NCBI GenBank assembly: GCA_934196125.1
Contig: CAKPVT010000017.1
Span: 1-38,183, forward strand
Reading direction: 5' to 3'
DNA length: 38,183 bases
DNA from: an uncultured Streptococcus sp.
Lineage (GTDB): Bacteria; Bacillota; Bacilli; Lactobacillales; Streptococcaceae
This document shows positions 9,682-18,343 of the stretch, piece after piece (the stretch's first letter is position 1; each line of letters opens with the position of its first letter). The notes below the pieces were generated by a model that was not told the DNA's origin, made no database searches, and saw only the letters and a list, made by a program, of their open reading frames with translations. A program made the position numbers and the translations under genes.

Positions 9682-10093
9682 ATGGCTGATACTTTCAACT
9701 TTGATATTGATAAAATTGCTGAAAATGCGATTACAAAAACAGATAAAACAACTGAAATTATTGTTTCAAGCGACACCAGCTCAACAGGACAAGTCTCATT
9801 ACTACGACAAATTGTCACCTGAACAACAATCAGCAATTACAGCTAAAGCACCTGCTTTGGTCGATAATTTCGTTGCTGACCAAAATGCTCTTCTTGATTT
9901 TGGAAATTCAGCTGTTGAGGAAGTCAACACGACTGTCAATCGCATTTTGTCAGAGCAAAAGAAACTTGAAATTCCTCAAGTAGATGAATTGCTCAAAAAC
10001 ACCAACCGTGAACTAAACGGCTTTATCGCCAAATACAAAGACGCTAAAACTGCTGAGCTTGAAAAGAAAGACGTCACACCAGAAAACGACTAA
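9682..10093 (+). pseudogene. telA: TelA-like toxic-anion resistance protein, frameshifted and truncated
   Basis: The ATG at 9682 opens MADTFNFDIDKIAENAITKT, typical of TelA N-termini. The frame stops at 9820-9822 because an extra A lies near 9801; removing it gives VSFYDKLSPEQQ and continues in the frame that ends at 10093 (ALVDNFVADQNALLDFG, VDELLKNTNRELNGFIAKYKDAK). The family is normally around 350-400 residues; here everything after about residue 137 is gone, so roughly two thirds is deleted. With the broken xpaC upstream it forms a dead two-gene operon. Family assignment is from memory of conserved wording and is fairly sure. Confidence 0.75.
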
Positions 10094-10157
10094 GAGAATC
10101 GCCTAGTGTAATGCGAGCAACTCGCTATCAACTAACTACAACATCATAAAAATTACC

Positions 10158-10194
10158 AACTGCCTTGCTCCTCACTTTCAGGAATAGGGCAGTT
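10158..10194 (+). terminator. Terminator after the telA remnant
   Basis: AACTGCC (10158-10164) pairs with GGCAGTT (10188-10194), a 7-bp stem with a large loop, followed by TTACTTTT. It is probably the original terminator of the xpaC-telA unit, left behind by the deletion. Confidence 0.5.
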
Positions 10195-10292
10195 TTACTT
10201 TTCCAAACAAACTACCAGACTTAAAGCCCTGATTTTCTCTCAGATGATTACGCTTTTACCAACCACAATACTAGCCCATCAAATTTGCTTTG

Positions 10293-10301
10293 TGTTATAA
10301 T
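10293..10301 (+). promoter_or_regulatory. Extended -10 promoter of hslO, apparently leaderless
   Basis: TGTTATAAT (10293-10301) is a full extended -10 element. The hslO ATG is at 10308, only 6 nt after it, about where transcription should begin. No ribosome site precedes the ATG, and no good -35 box is seen. Confidence 0.6.
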
Positions 10302-10307
10302 GTTCTT

Positions 10308-11174
10308 ATGGATAAACTTATAAAATCAATTTCAAAATCTGGTTCTTTCCGTGCTTATGTGCTTGATAGCACTGAGACGGTTAGAACTGCACAAGAAAAA
10401 CATCAAACACTTTCTAGCTCTACTGTTGCCCTAGGTAGAACACTTATTGCCAATCAAATCCTAGCTGCCAATCAGAAAGGGGACAGCAAAGTAACCGTCA
10501 AAGTTATTGGTGATAGCTCACTTGGTCACATTATCTCTGTGGCTGATACTAAAGGACATGTCAAGGGCTACATTCAAAATACCGGCGTTGATGTTAAGAA
10601 AACCGCTACTGGCGAAGTCATGGTTGGACCGTTCATGGGTGCTGGTCAATTCGTTGTCATCACAGACTACGGTACAGGTAACCCTTATACTTCTTCAACA
10701 CCACTTGTCTCAGGTGAAATCGGTGAAGATTTGGCTTTTTATTTGACTGAATCTGAACAAACACCTTCTGCCGTTGGGCTTAACGTTCTTCTCGACGACA
10801 ATGACAAGGTCGAAGTCGCTGGTGGCTTTATGTTGCAAGTCCTTCCAGGTGCTTCTGAAGAAGAAACCAACCGCTATGAAAAACGTATCCAAGAAATGCC
10901 TGCTATTTCAAAACTTTTGGAATCTGACGACCACGTTGAAGCTCTTTTAAAAGCAATCTATGGCGAGGATGGGTACAAAGTCCTTGCTGAAGAAGAAATC
11001 GGCTTTAACTGTGACTGTTCACGTGAACGTTTTGAAGCTGCTCTTGTCACTCTTGGCAAAGAAGAACTCAAAGCCATGAAAGACGAGGACCACGGTGCCG
11101 AAATCACTTGCCAATTCTGCGGTAAAACTTACAACTTCACCGAAAATGACTTGGAGGGATTAATCAATGACTAA
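10308..11174 (+). CDS. hslO: Hsp33 redox-regulated holdase chaperone
   Basis: The 288-residue protein begins MDKLIKSISKSGSFRAYVLDSTETV, a typical Hsp33 start; a TTG six codons upstream is less likely. The C-terminal zinc centre is intact: C235-x-C237 and C268-x-x-C271. Hsp33 is a cytosolic chaperone that zinc keeps inactive; oxidation of these cysteines releases zinc and switches on binding of unfolding proteins. dusB overlaps its last 8 bases, so the two are translationally coupled. The start codon sits almost on top of the -10 box, which suggests a leaderless message. Confidence 0.96.
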   Translation: MDKLIKSISKSGSFRAYVLDSTETVRTAQEKHQTLSSSTVALGRTLIANQILAANQKGDSKVTVKVIGDSSLGHIISVADTKGHVKGYIQNTGVDVKKTATGEVMVGPFMGAGQFVVITDYGTGNPYTSSTPLVSGEIGEDLAFYLTESEQTPSAVGLNVLLDDNDKVEVAGGFMLQVLPGASEEETNRYEKRIQEMPAISKLLESDDHVEALLKAIYGEDGYKVLAEEEIGFNCDCSRERFEAALVTLGKEELKAMKDEDHGAEITCQFCGKTYNFTENDLEGLIND

Positions 11175-12144
11175 ACTCAGCTCATCATTTATGATTGGTG
11201 ATGTTGAAATTCCTCACCGTACGGTACTAGCACCTATGGCAGGAGTGACAAATTCTGCCTTTCGTACGATTGCAAAAGAATTTGGAGCTGGCTTAGTTGT
11301 CATGGAGATGATTTCTGAAAAAGGTCTCCTCTACAATAACGAAAAAACTCTTCACATGCTTCACATTGATGAAAATGAGCATCCAATGTCAATCCAATTA
11401 TTTGGTGGTGACGCAGACGGACTTAAACGTGCAGCTGAATTCATCCAAGAAAATACTAAAGCTGACATCGTTGATATCAATATGGGCTGCCCTGTGAATA
11501 AGGTTGTCAAAAATGAAGCAGGCGCAAAATGGCTCAAAGACCCTGATAAGATTTATCACATTATCAATGAAGTCACTTCTGTTATCGATATTCCATTGAC
11601 TGTCAAAATGCGGACTGGTTGGTCAGATAGTGAGCTCGCTGTTGAAAATGCACTTGCTGCCGAATCAGCTGGAGTTTCTGCCCTTGCTATGCATGGACGT
11701 ACACGTGAGCAAATGTACACTGGAACATGTGACCACGAGACACTTGCTCGTGTTTCAAAAGCCATTACCAAAATTCCATTTATTGGAAACGGTGATGTCC
11801 GTAACGTTCACGACGCTAAATACATGATTGAAGAAATCGGTGTTGATGCTGTTATGGTTGGACGCGCAGCCATGAACAATCCATACATCTTCACCCAAAT
11901 CAATCATTACTTTGAAACAGGCAAAGAACTGCCAGACCTTCCATTTGTCAAAAAATTGAACATCGCAGAAGATCACCTCAAACGTCTCATCGACCTCAAA
12001 GGTGAAAAAATCGCTGTCCGTGAATTCCGTGGTTTAGCCCCACACTACCTCCGTGGTACCGCTGGCGCTGCTAAAATCCGTGGAGCTGTCTCACGCGCAG
12101 AAACCATCGACGAAGTCAAAGAAATCTTTAACAGCTTACGATGA
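11167..12144 (+). CDS. dusB: tRNA-dihydrouridine synthase, DusB type
   Basis: The 325-residue length fits the family. An FMN-binding TIM barrel is indicated by LAPMAGVTNSAFR near the start, DINMGCPVNKVVKNEAGA with catalytic C108, TVKMRTGW, and ALAMHGRTREQMYTG. It reduces uridines in the D-loop of tRNA using NADPH. The ATG at 11167 overlaps hslO and is preceded by GGAGG. A strong hairpin shared with clpC ends the unit. Confidence 0.95.
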   Translation: MTKLSSSFMIGDVEIPHRTVLAPMAGVTNSAFRTIAKEFGAGLVVMEMISEKGLLYNNEKTLHMLHIDENEHPMSIQLFGGDADGLKRAAEFIQENTKADIVDINMGCPVNKVVKNEAGAKWLKDPDKIYHIINEVTSVIDIPLTVKMRTGWSDSELAVENALAAESAGVSALAMHGRTREQMYTGTCDHETLARVSKAITKIPFIGNGDVRNVHDAKYMIEEIGVDAVMVGRAAMNNPYIFTQINHYFETGKELPDLPFVKKLNIAEDHLKRLIDLKGEKIAVREFRGLAPHYLRGTAGAAKIRGAVSRAETIDEVKEIFNSLR

Positions 12145-12171
12145 TTGGGAAATGTCACCGATAACAAACCC

Positions 12172-12208
12172 AAAAACAGCTGCTAAGTTTAACTTAGCAG
12201 CTGTTTTT
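12172..12208. terminator. Bidirectional terminator between dusB and clpC
   Basis: AAAAACAGCTGCTAAG (12172-12187) and its exact complement (12193-12208) form a 16-bp stem with a 5-nt loop. Both outer arms are A or T runs, so it serves the two convergent units. Confidence 0.93.
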
Positions 12209-12217
12209 ATTTTATTA

Positions 12218-14659
12218 TTAAGCAATATTAAATTTGAGTTGCCCTTTAGAAACGCCGATTTTAAGGGTATTTCCACTTGCCAATTCGTCTGATAGAATAA
12301 GCTCTGATAATTCATCTTCAACTTTATCTTGCAGAGTACGGCGGAGCGGACGAGCTCCCATTTCTGGGTCGTATCCAATTTCGGCTAAATATTTCAATGC
12401 TGATGGTTGGAATTTTAGCATAATATCTTTTTCAGCTAGTGTCGCAATCAATGGTTTAACCATGATTTTCACGACATCACGCATATTTTCTTGAGTTAAG
12501 TTGTGGAAAACAACCTTTTCATCAATACGGTTGATGAGTTCAGGTCGGTAAGCTTTTTTGAGTTCTTCCATGATGCGTTTTTGCATTGCCTCATAATCAT
12601 GAGCCATATCACGCGCACCAAAACCAACTGTCTTTTCATCACGCAAAGCGGTTGCTCCAAGATTTGATGTCATGATGATAATCGTGTTTGAAAAATCAAC
12701 TTTACGACCACGACTATCCGTCAGCACACCGTCATCCAACACTTGGAGAAGCACATTGAAAATATCTGGGTGGGCTTTTTCAACTTCATCAAATAGAAGC
12801 ACAGAATAAGGTTTGTTGCGAACTTTTTCAGTCAATTCGCCACCTTCTTCGTAACCGACATACCCTGGAGGAGCTCCGTTAAGACGGCTCGCCGCAAATT
12901 TTTCCATGTACTCAGACATATCAAAACGGATAAGAGCAGATTCATCATCAAATAGCAGTTCTGCTAGTGCTTTAGCCAACTCTGTTTTACCAACACCCGT
13001 TGGCCCCAAGAACATAAACGACCCAATCGGACGTTTGCCTGTACGAATGCCCGCTTGATTACGACGAATAGCACGACTAATCGCTGAAATAGCTGAATCT
13101 TGGCCAATCACACGCTTATGGAGTTCTTTTTCGAGGTTCAAATATTTCTTACTATCTGCCTGTGTCATTTTCTCAACGGGAATACCTGACAAACGACTGA
13201 GCGTTGCCATAATATCATCTTCTGTCACAGCAGTTGGTTTACGATTTGGCTTCTTGCGTGACTCTTTCAGCAATTTCGTTGCCAATTTGAAATCACCTTC
13301 TAAAATAGCTTTATCAGCAGGTGTCAAAGTAGCTGGCGCTTCTTTTTTCACCAAACCTTGAACCGTTGCACTTGCTTCATCAAGCAAATCAATCGCTGAA
13401 TCAGGAAGATTTTTACTTGTCAAATAGCGATGCGCAGCTTTGACAGCCGTTAAAACAGCTTCATCAGAAATCACCACATTATGAAAATCTTCATATGATT
13501 TCTTTAGTCCAAGCAAGATTTGGTAAGCATCTTCAACACTTGGTTCTTCAATGGTAATCTTAGCAAAACGGCGAGAAAGCGCCACATCTTTTTCAAGATG
13601 TTTTTGATATTCTTCTTGCGTTGTCGCACCAACCATATGAAGTGTACCACGCGCAAGCGCTGGTTTTAGAATATTAGCCGCATCCAAAGTGCTATCAATT
13701 CCAGAGCCTGAACCCATAATCGTATGCACTTCATCAACGAAAAGAATAATATGACCGTCTTCCTCAATATCTGAGATGATTTGGTTCATGCGTTCTTCAA
13801 AATCACCACGGAATCGCGTACCAGCCACAACGCTCATCATATCAAGCTCTAGAACACGCATGTCTTGGAGTTCATACGGAATCGCACCATTGACAATTCG
13901 CTGTGCCAAACCGTAAGCAAGAGCCGTTTTACCAACACCAGCTTCCCCTACTAAAACTGGATTGTTTTTCGTTTTACGACTGAGCACCTGCACCAGACGA
14001 GAAATTTCTTTTTCACGACCGATAACAGGTTCTAATTTTCCTTGACGTGCCATCTCTGTCAAATCACGCGTGAAATCTGACAAATCCCCCGCTGTTGACT
14101 GTGGTTTCATCATTTCAGAAAAAGTACCGCCCATTGTCGATTTTTTCGGCTTACGAAGTTCATGAATAGCTTTGATATTTTCCTTTGTAAAACCAGCATT
14201 ACGTGCCAAACTCTTACGCAAATCAATCAAACGAGCAGCGTCACCATCTTCTTTGTTTTTAAAACCAGCAACTTCTAACAAACGTGTGGCAAATAAATCA
14301 AGGTTTAACAACATCGCATAAAGCACGTGTTCTGTTCCGATTTCATTACCACCAGTCACTTGACAAATAGACTCAGCAAATGCTAAAACATCACTAAGAG
14401 CTTTAGATTGTTCCACAAAATGAACTCTGTCAACATCCGTTAGCGGTGATTTCCCAATGGCTAAAACAGCTGCCGCTTCATATTCTTCATAGGCGATTTT
14501 AGTTTGGTATTCTGCAAATGTTAGCCCTGCGACTGAGTCATGAATAGCAACCATGGCTAAAAGGACGTGCCAACTTTCTAAATATGGGCTTTCAAAACGC
14601 GCTGCTTGGTATTGAGCAACACTGAACACCTCTTGCATTTTTATCGAATACTCACTCAT
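12218..14659 (-). CDS. clpC: ClpC AAA+ unfoldase of the Clp protease
   Basis: 813 residues, normal for ClpC. The order is Clp-N repeats (residues 1-150), the first AAA+ module with Walker A GEAGVGKT (238-245) and Walker B FVDE (307-310), a short middle region, and the second AAA+ module with Walker A GPTGVGKT (552-559). A VGFG motif, the ClpP-docking loop of this family, is in the second module. It unfolds proteins and feeds them to ClpP in the cytosol during stress. Its ATG overlaps the ctsR stop (ATGA), so the two genes form one CtsR-controlled operon. Confidence 0.97.
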   Translation of the reverse strand: MSEYSIKMQEVFSVAQYQAARFESPYLESWHVLLAMVAIHDSVAGLTFAEYQTKIAYEEYEAAAVLAIGKSPLTDVDRVHFVEQSKALSDVLAFAESICQVTGGNEIGTEHVLYAMLLNLDLFATRLLEVAGFKNKEDGDAARLIDLRKSLARNAGFTKENIKAIHELRKPKKSTMGGTFSEMMKPQSTAGDLSDFTRDLTEMARQGKLEPVIGREKEISRLVQVLSRKTKNNPVLVGEAGVGKTALAYGLAQRIVNGAIPYELQDMRVLELDMMSVVAGTRFRGDFEERMNQIISDIEEDGHIILFVDEVHTIMGSGSGIDSTLDAANILKPALARGTLHMVGATTQEEYQKHLEKDVALSRRFAKITIEEPSVEDAYQILLGLKKSYEDFHNVVISDEAVLTAVKAAHRYLTSKNLPDSAIDLLDEASATVQGLVKKEAPATLTPADKAILEGDFKLATKLLKESRKKPNRKPTAVTEDDIMATLSRLSGIPVEKMTQADSKKYLNLEKELHKRVIGQDSAISAISRAIRRNQAGIRTGKRPIGSFMFLGPTGVGKTELAKALAELLFDDESALIRFDMSEYMEKFAASRLNGAPPGYVGYEEGGELTEKVRNKPYSVLLFDEVEKAHPDIFNVLLQVLDDGVLTDSRGRKVDFSNTIIIMTSNLGATALRDEKTVGFGARDMAHDYEAMQKRIMEELKKAYRPELINRIDEKVVFHNLTQENMRDVVKIMVKPLIATLAEKDIMLKFQPSALKYLAEIGYDPEMGARPLRRTLQDKVEDELSELILSDELASGNTLKIGVSKGQLKFNIA

Positions 14660-15117
14660 AAATGGAATCCTTTTCTATCTAATCTTTGTAAAATTTTCCG
14701 CAACATACGTGCCCTAATCTCTGGAGCATCTTTGCCAAGAACATCATCCGAAGCCGTTGCTAAAATCAAATTTCCTTCACGTTCAGTAATGATTTTTTCA
14801 TCAAACAGCAACTGAATCAAATCCATGAAAACCTGCTCACTAATACGGTCACCAATGTTTGCCATAAGATTCCCAAACATTTGATGTTGATCTGAAAAAC
14901 GCACTCTGGCAATGCGGATATAACCTCCGCCACCACGTTTACTTTCGACAGTATAACCACGACTTTCCGTGAAACGCGTTTTAATCACATAATTAATCTG
15001 GCTAGGAACAACTTGAAAGGTATCTGCCAAATTTGACCGCTTAATTTCAGCAATACCTGATTGGGCAAGTAATTGCTTAATGTATTCTTCAATACTATCA
15101 GATGTATTTTTTGCCAT
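14656..15117 (-). CDS. ctsR: CtsR class III stress-gene repressor
   Basis: Start at 15117 (MAKNTSDSIEEYIKQ) is chosen because AGGAGG lies 6 nt upstream; an in-frame ATG 18 nt earlier has no such site. That gives 153 residues, the usual size. The N-terminal winged helix-turn-helix includes VPSQINYVIKTRF and the glycine-rich wing KRGGGGYIRI. CtsR is a dimer that represses clp genes and is released on heat stress. The operator in its own promoter indicates autorepression. Confidence 0.96.
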   Translation of the reverse strand: MAKNTSDSIEEYIKQLLAQSGIAEIKRSNLADTFQVVPSQINYVIKTRFTESRGYTVESKRGGGGYIRIARVRFSDQHQMFGNLMANIGDRISEQVFMDLIQLLFDEKIITEREGNLILATASDDVLGKDAPEIRARMLRKILQRLDRKGFHL

Positions 15118-15154
15118 TAGCTTCCTCCTTTTCAAGATTAATGATCATTTCCAA

Positions 15155-15190
15155 ATGGACTATCTTTGACTATAACTGACTATCATTATA
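15155..15190 (-). promoter_or_regulatory. ctsR-clpC promoter with triple CtsR box
   Basis: Reading the minus strand, three heptads AGTCAGT (15175-15181), AGTCAAA (15165-15171) and AGTCCAT (15155-15161) are each separated by 3 nt. This matches the CtsR consensus GGTCAAA-NAN-GGTCAAA, with a third unit. The extended -10 TGTTATAAT (core 15185-15190) lies immediately upstream of the operator. Confidence 0.88.
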
Positions 15191-15330
15191 ACAAAAATAT
15201 CCTTTTTAGGGGAGAATAAGCCCTACTAATTTAGATAAATTTAACATCTCCATCTCGAGTTTCATAAAAACAAAGGCAATCTATCCAATACAGCATTTTG
15301 AGCGAATTCAGCAAGCAAAAATTGAGTGCT

Positions 15331-15400
15331 CTAACACCCCAATTGTGTGCGCTTTGGCAACTAAAAAAACTCCAATCGCCTGCGAAAGGAGGGGTGTTAG
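15331..15400 (+). promoter_or_regulatory. Inverted repeat overlapping the ribosome site of a small ORF
   Basis: CTAACACCCC (15331-15340) and GGGGTGTTAG (15391-15400) are perfect complements 50 nt apart. The second arm overlaps the AGGAGG ribosome site (15387-15392) of the small ORF at 15405. Pairing would partly hide that site, so a folding-dependent translation switch is possible. No known riboswitch class was recognised. Confidence 0.45.
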
Positions 15401-15404
15401 TATA

Positions 15405-15524
15405 TTGTGCCAAGCTCTTCTTTTGGTTATCGTTCGCAATATAGTTAACTATGTTGTGATTCCTCTAGCACGGCTATTTGGAACGAAATGGATAGAGAAG
15501 CATTTTGATGATAACAAAAAATAG
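15405..15524 (+). CDS. Possible small membrane protein of 39 residues
   Basis: A TTG start at 15405, preceded by AGGAGG 12 nt upstream, opens CQALLLVIVRNIVNYVVIPL, then ARLFGTKWIEKHFDDNKK and a TAG. The first 20 residues are hydrophobic enough for one membrane segment, and the tail is charged. A hairpin terminator follows 42 nt later. The family is not recognised. The rare start, wide ribosome-site spacing and small size keep confidence low. The rest of the 15191-15826 gap holds only the regulatory sites listed. Confidence 0.4.
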   Translation: MCQALLLVIVRNIVNYVVIPLARLFGTKWIEKHFDDNKK

Positions 15525-15565
15525 TTGTCCTTCTCTGAGACGTTGCAAGGTTGTTATCGATGATA

Positions 15566-15600
15566 AAAAGTACCTTGGCTTTGGCTGGCAAGGTGCTTTT
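15566..15600 (+). terminator. Hairpin terminator after the small ORF
   Basis: AAAAGTACCTTG (15566-15577) pairs with CAAGGTGCTTTT (15589-15600), 12 bp including one G-U pair. The T-run is in the 3' arm. Confidence 0.7.
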
Positions 15601-15765
15601 CTTGTGTTCAGATATTACTCTGAAATTCCCCTTGCTGTTGCCATTCTTCTAGCATGAGTTAATACTCCTGTCAAAGAAAGGCAATCAAATAGCCAATCAC
15701 ACAAGCATAATGCCATTTTCAGCCCAAAATAAGGCAAAAGAATTTCAACGAAAGACAGATTTTAG

Positions 15766-15794
15766 TTGTGTTTGCTCAAGAGATAGGATACAAT
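15766..15794 (+). promoter_or_regulatory. Promoter of the membrane protein at 15827
   Basis: TTGTGT (15766-15771), a 17-nt spacer and TACAAT (15789-15794). Confidence 0.55.
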
Positions 15795-15826
15795 AAAATC
15801 TGTAACAAATGAAAGGTTTCAAGTAA

Positions 15827-16291
15827 ATGAACTATATTATTACATTTTTGATTGCCATGGTTCCTCTTGTAGAACTTCGTGGCGCTGTTCCTTATGCAAT
15901 CGCCACTGGTATTCCAATGTGGCAAGCACTTATTATCGGGGTTGTCGGCAATATGCTTCCCGTCCCAATTATCTTCTTCTTCGCACGTCATGTTCTTGAA
16001 TGGGGAGCAGATAAACCAGTTATCGGTGGTTTCTTTACTTGGTGTTTGAAAAAAGGTCACAACGGTGGTAAAAAATTAGCTGCGACTGCTGGTGACCGTG
16101 GACTATTTATCGCCTTATTGCTCTTTGTTGGTATCCCAATTCCTGGAACAGGTGCTTGGACTGGAACATTAGCTGCATCAATCCTTGACTGGAACTTCAA
16201 ACAAAGCGTCATTGCAGTTATGCTCGGCGTTATCCTCGCAGGACTAATCATGGGAACACTAACAATTCTCGGCTTAGGAGCATTTAGCTAA
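15827..16291 (+). CDS. Small multidrug-export (COG2426) family membrane protein
   Basis: 154 residues with four to five hydrophobic segments. The start MNYIITFLIAMVPLVELRGA with the VPLVELRGAVPYAIA motif, and the later GIPIPGTGAWTGTLAA loop, are typical of the putative small multidrug export family (Pfam Sm_multidrug_ex). Both motifs may form re-entrant loops. The transported substrate is not established. It is a single gene with its own promoter and terminator. An AAAGG ribosome site at 15812-15816 precedes the ATG. Confidence 0.85.
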   Translation: MNYIITFLIAMVPLVELRGAVPYAIATGIPMWQALIIGVVGNMLPVPIIFFFARHVLEWGADKPVIGGFFTWCLKKGHNGGKKLAATAGDRGLFIALLLFVGIPIPGTGAWTGTLAASILDWNFKQSVIAVMLGVILAGLIMGTLTILGLGAFS

Positions 16292-16300
16292 AACAAAAAC

Positions 16301-16328
16301 AAGAGCTTAGAAAGCAAACTAAGCTCTT
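16301..16328 (+). terminator. Terminator of the membrane-protein gene
   Basis: AAGAGCTTAG (16301-16310) and CTAAGCTCTT (16319-16328) form a 10-bp stem, followed by TT and a second T-run. Confidence 0.85.
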
Positions 16329-16376
16329 TTAATATTGTTTTTTATCAACTGTTAGTAAGATTTCTCAAACATACAA

Positions 16377-16406
16377 AACCACCTGAGATTTCTATCTCAG
16401 GTGGTT
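16377..16406 (-). terminator. tsf terminator
   Basis: A 13-bp perfect stem (16377-16389 with 16394-16406), 4-nt loop, then TTTTG on the minus strand. Confidence 0.88.
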
Positions 16407-16427
16407 ATTTTTATTAGCAAGCTATTC

Positions 16428-17465
16428 TTATTTGTTAAGTGCTGCTGCCATTGTTGCTGCAACTTCTGATTCAAAGTCGTTAGCAGCTTTTTCGATACCT
16501 TCACCAACTTCAAAGCGAGCGAAAGTGATAACTTTAGCGTTTACTGAATCAAGGTATTGTTCAACAGTTTTGCTGTCGTCCATGATGTAAACTTGTGCAA
16601 GAAGTGTGTATTGTTGGTCAACTTTAGTGTTGTCAAGCATGAAGCGAGCCATTTTACCAGGCATGATTTTATCCCAGATTTTTTCTGGTTTGCCTTCTGC
16701 TTTAAGTTCTGCTTTGATATCTTCTTCAGCTTGAGCGATTACTTCATCAGACAATTGTGATTTAGAACCGAATTTCAAGTGTGGAAGAGCTGGTTTGTTA
16801 ACCATTGCACGTGATTCGTTATCTTGATCGATTTTGTGGTTCATTTGAGCCAATTCATCGTGGATGAATTCTTGATCAAGTTCTTCGTATGAAAGAACTG
16901 TTGGTTTCATAGCTGCAACGTGCATTGAGATTTGTTTGGCAAGAGCTTCGTCACCACCTTCAATAACAGTTACAACACCGATACGTCCACCGTTGTGTTG
17001 GTATGCACCAAAGTGTTGGTCATCAGTTTTTTCGATAAGAGCGAAACGACGGAATGAAATTTTTTCACCGATAGTTGCAGTTGCATTAACATAAGCTGCT
17101 TCCAAAGTTTCACCTGAAGCCAAAGTAACTTTAAGTGCTTCTTCGTTGTTAGCAGGTTTTTGTTCAGCGATAGCTTTAGCTGTTTCATTAACCAATTCAA
17201 CGAATTGTGCGTTTTGAGCAACGAAGTCAGTCTCAGCGTTAACTTCAACAACTGCCGCAACGTTACCGTCAACATAAAGACCAGTCAAACCTTCAGCGGC
17301 TACGCGGTCAGCTTTTTTAGCTGCTTTAGCCATACCTTTTTCGCGAAGCAATTCAATTGCTTTTTCCATGTCACCGTCAGTTTCAACAAGTGCTTTTTTA
17401 GCGTCCATGACACCAGCACCTGATTTTTCACGCAATTCTTTTACTTGAGCTGCAGTAATTGCCAT
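16428..17465 (-). CDS. tsf: Elongation factor Ts
   Basis: 345 residues, the usual streptococcal length. It starts AITAAQVKELREKSGAGVMD, the conserved UBA-like N-terminus, and has the TDFVAQN core motif that contacts EF-Tu. It recycles EF-Tu by exchanging GDP for GTP during translation. It follows rpsB with 110 nt between, including an internal hairpin, as in most Firmicutes. Confidence 0.98.
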   Translation of the reverse strand: MAITAAQVKELREKSGAGVMDAKKALVETDGDMEKAIELLREKGMAKAAKKADRVAAEGLTGLYVDGNVAAVVEVNAETDFVAQNAQFVELVNETAKAIAEQKPANNEEALKVTLASGETLEAAYVNATATIGEKISFRRFALIEKTDDQHFGAYQHNGGRIGVVTVIEGGDEALAKQISMHVAAMKPTVLSYEELDQEFIHDELAQMNHKIDQDNESRAMVNKPALPHLKFGSKSQLSDEVIAQAEEDIKAELKAEGKPEKIWDKIMPGKMARFMLDNTKVDQQYTLLAQVYIMDDSKTVEQYLDSVNAKVITFARFEVGEGIEKAANDFESEVAATMAAALNK

Positions 17466-17505
17466 TTTTTATGTCCTCCAGGATTTTTTGTTTTCCAAAA
17501 TAATA

Positions 17506-17542
17506 AAAACGAGACAGAGCGGTTTGCTTTCTGCCCCGTTTT
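17506..17542 (-). terminator. Attenuator-like hairpin between rpsB and tsf
   Basis: A 13-bp stem with two G-U pairs (17506-17518 with 17530-17542), followed on the minus strand by TTTTTATTATTTT-like sequence. It likely lets part of the transcription stop after rpsB so that S2 and EF-Ts levels differ. Confidence 0.75.
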
Positions 17543-17575
17543 AAAGCATATCAAAGACTGTTAAGCCTTAAAATC

Positions 17576-18343
17576 TTATTCGTTGTCGCCTTCTACAACT
17601 TCAACGATTTCTTCAATTGAGTCAGCTTGTGCTTCTGATGCAAAATCAACATCTGCATCCTCACCTTGACGTCCTTCGATAACAGCATCAGCCAATTTAG
17701 ATGTAATCAATTTAACGGCACGGATAGCGTCATCGTTTGCTGGGATGATAACATCGATGTCATCTGGATCAGCGTTTGTATCAACCATTGCAACAACAGG
17801 AATACCAAGTTTTTTAGCTTCTTTAACAGCGATTTGTTCTTTGTGTGGGTCAACAACGTACATTACATCTGGGATACGAGGCATATCTTCGATACCACCC
17901 AAGAATTTTTCAAGACGAGCACGTTGTTTGTTAAGAAGAGCAACTTCTTTCTTAGGAAGAACTTCAAAAGTTCCATCTTCTTCCATACGTTTGATTTCTT
18001 TCAAACGAGCGATACGTTTTTGGATAGTATCCCAGTTTGTAAGAGTTCCACCCAACCAACGGTGGTTGATGTAGTATTGACCAGCACGTTCTGCTTCTTC
18101 TTTAACAGCATCAGCAGCTTGTTTTTTAGTACCAACAAACAAGATAACAGCGTCGTTAGCAGCTGCATCACGAACGAATTCGTAAGCTGCGTCAGCCATT
18201 TTTACAGTTTGTTGAAGGTCAATAACGTGGATACCGTTACGTTCTGTGAAGATGTATTTAGCCATCTTAGGGTTCCAGCGACGAGTTTGGTGACCAAAGT
18301 GAACACCAGCCTCAAGAAGTTGTTTCATTGAAATTACTGCCAT
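17576..18343 (-). CDS. rpsB: 30S ribosomal protein S2
   Basis: Start at 18343 (MAVISMKQLLEAGVHFGHQT) has AAGGAG just upstream; the longer frame begins in the leader. The 255 residues match S2, with RRWNPKMAKYIFTERNGIHVIDL and the coiled-coil region KRMEEDGTFEVL. S2 binds late to the small subunit. The C-terminus is acidic (DNE). It is the first gene of the rpsB-tsf operon. Confidence 0.98.
   Translation of the reverse strand: MAVISMKQLLEAGVHFGHQTRRWNPKMAKYIFTERNGIHVIDLQQTVKMADAAYEFVRDAAANDAVILFVGTKKQAADAVKEEAERAGQYYINHRWLGGTLTNWDTIQKRIARLKEIKRMEEDGTFEVLPKKEVALLNKQRARLEKFLGGIEDMPRIPDVMYVVDPHKEQIAVKEAKKLGIPVVAMVDTNADPDDIDVIIPANDDAIRAVKLITSKLADAVIEGRQGEDADVDFASEAQADSIEEIVEVVEGDNE

Noticed and set aside
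10290..10307. A longer HslO starting at a TTG at 10290
   Set aside because: Those codons coincide with the -10 box, and Hsp33 proteins normally begin MDKLIKSIS, so the ATG at 10308 is used.
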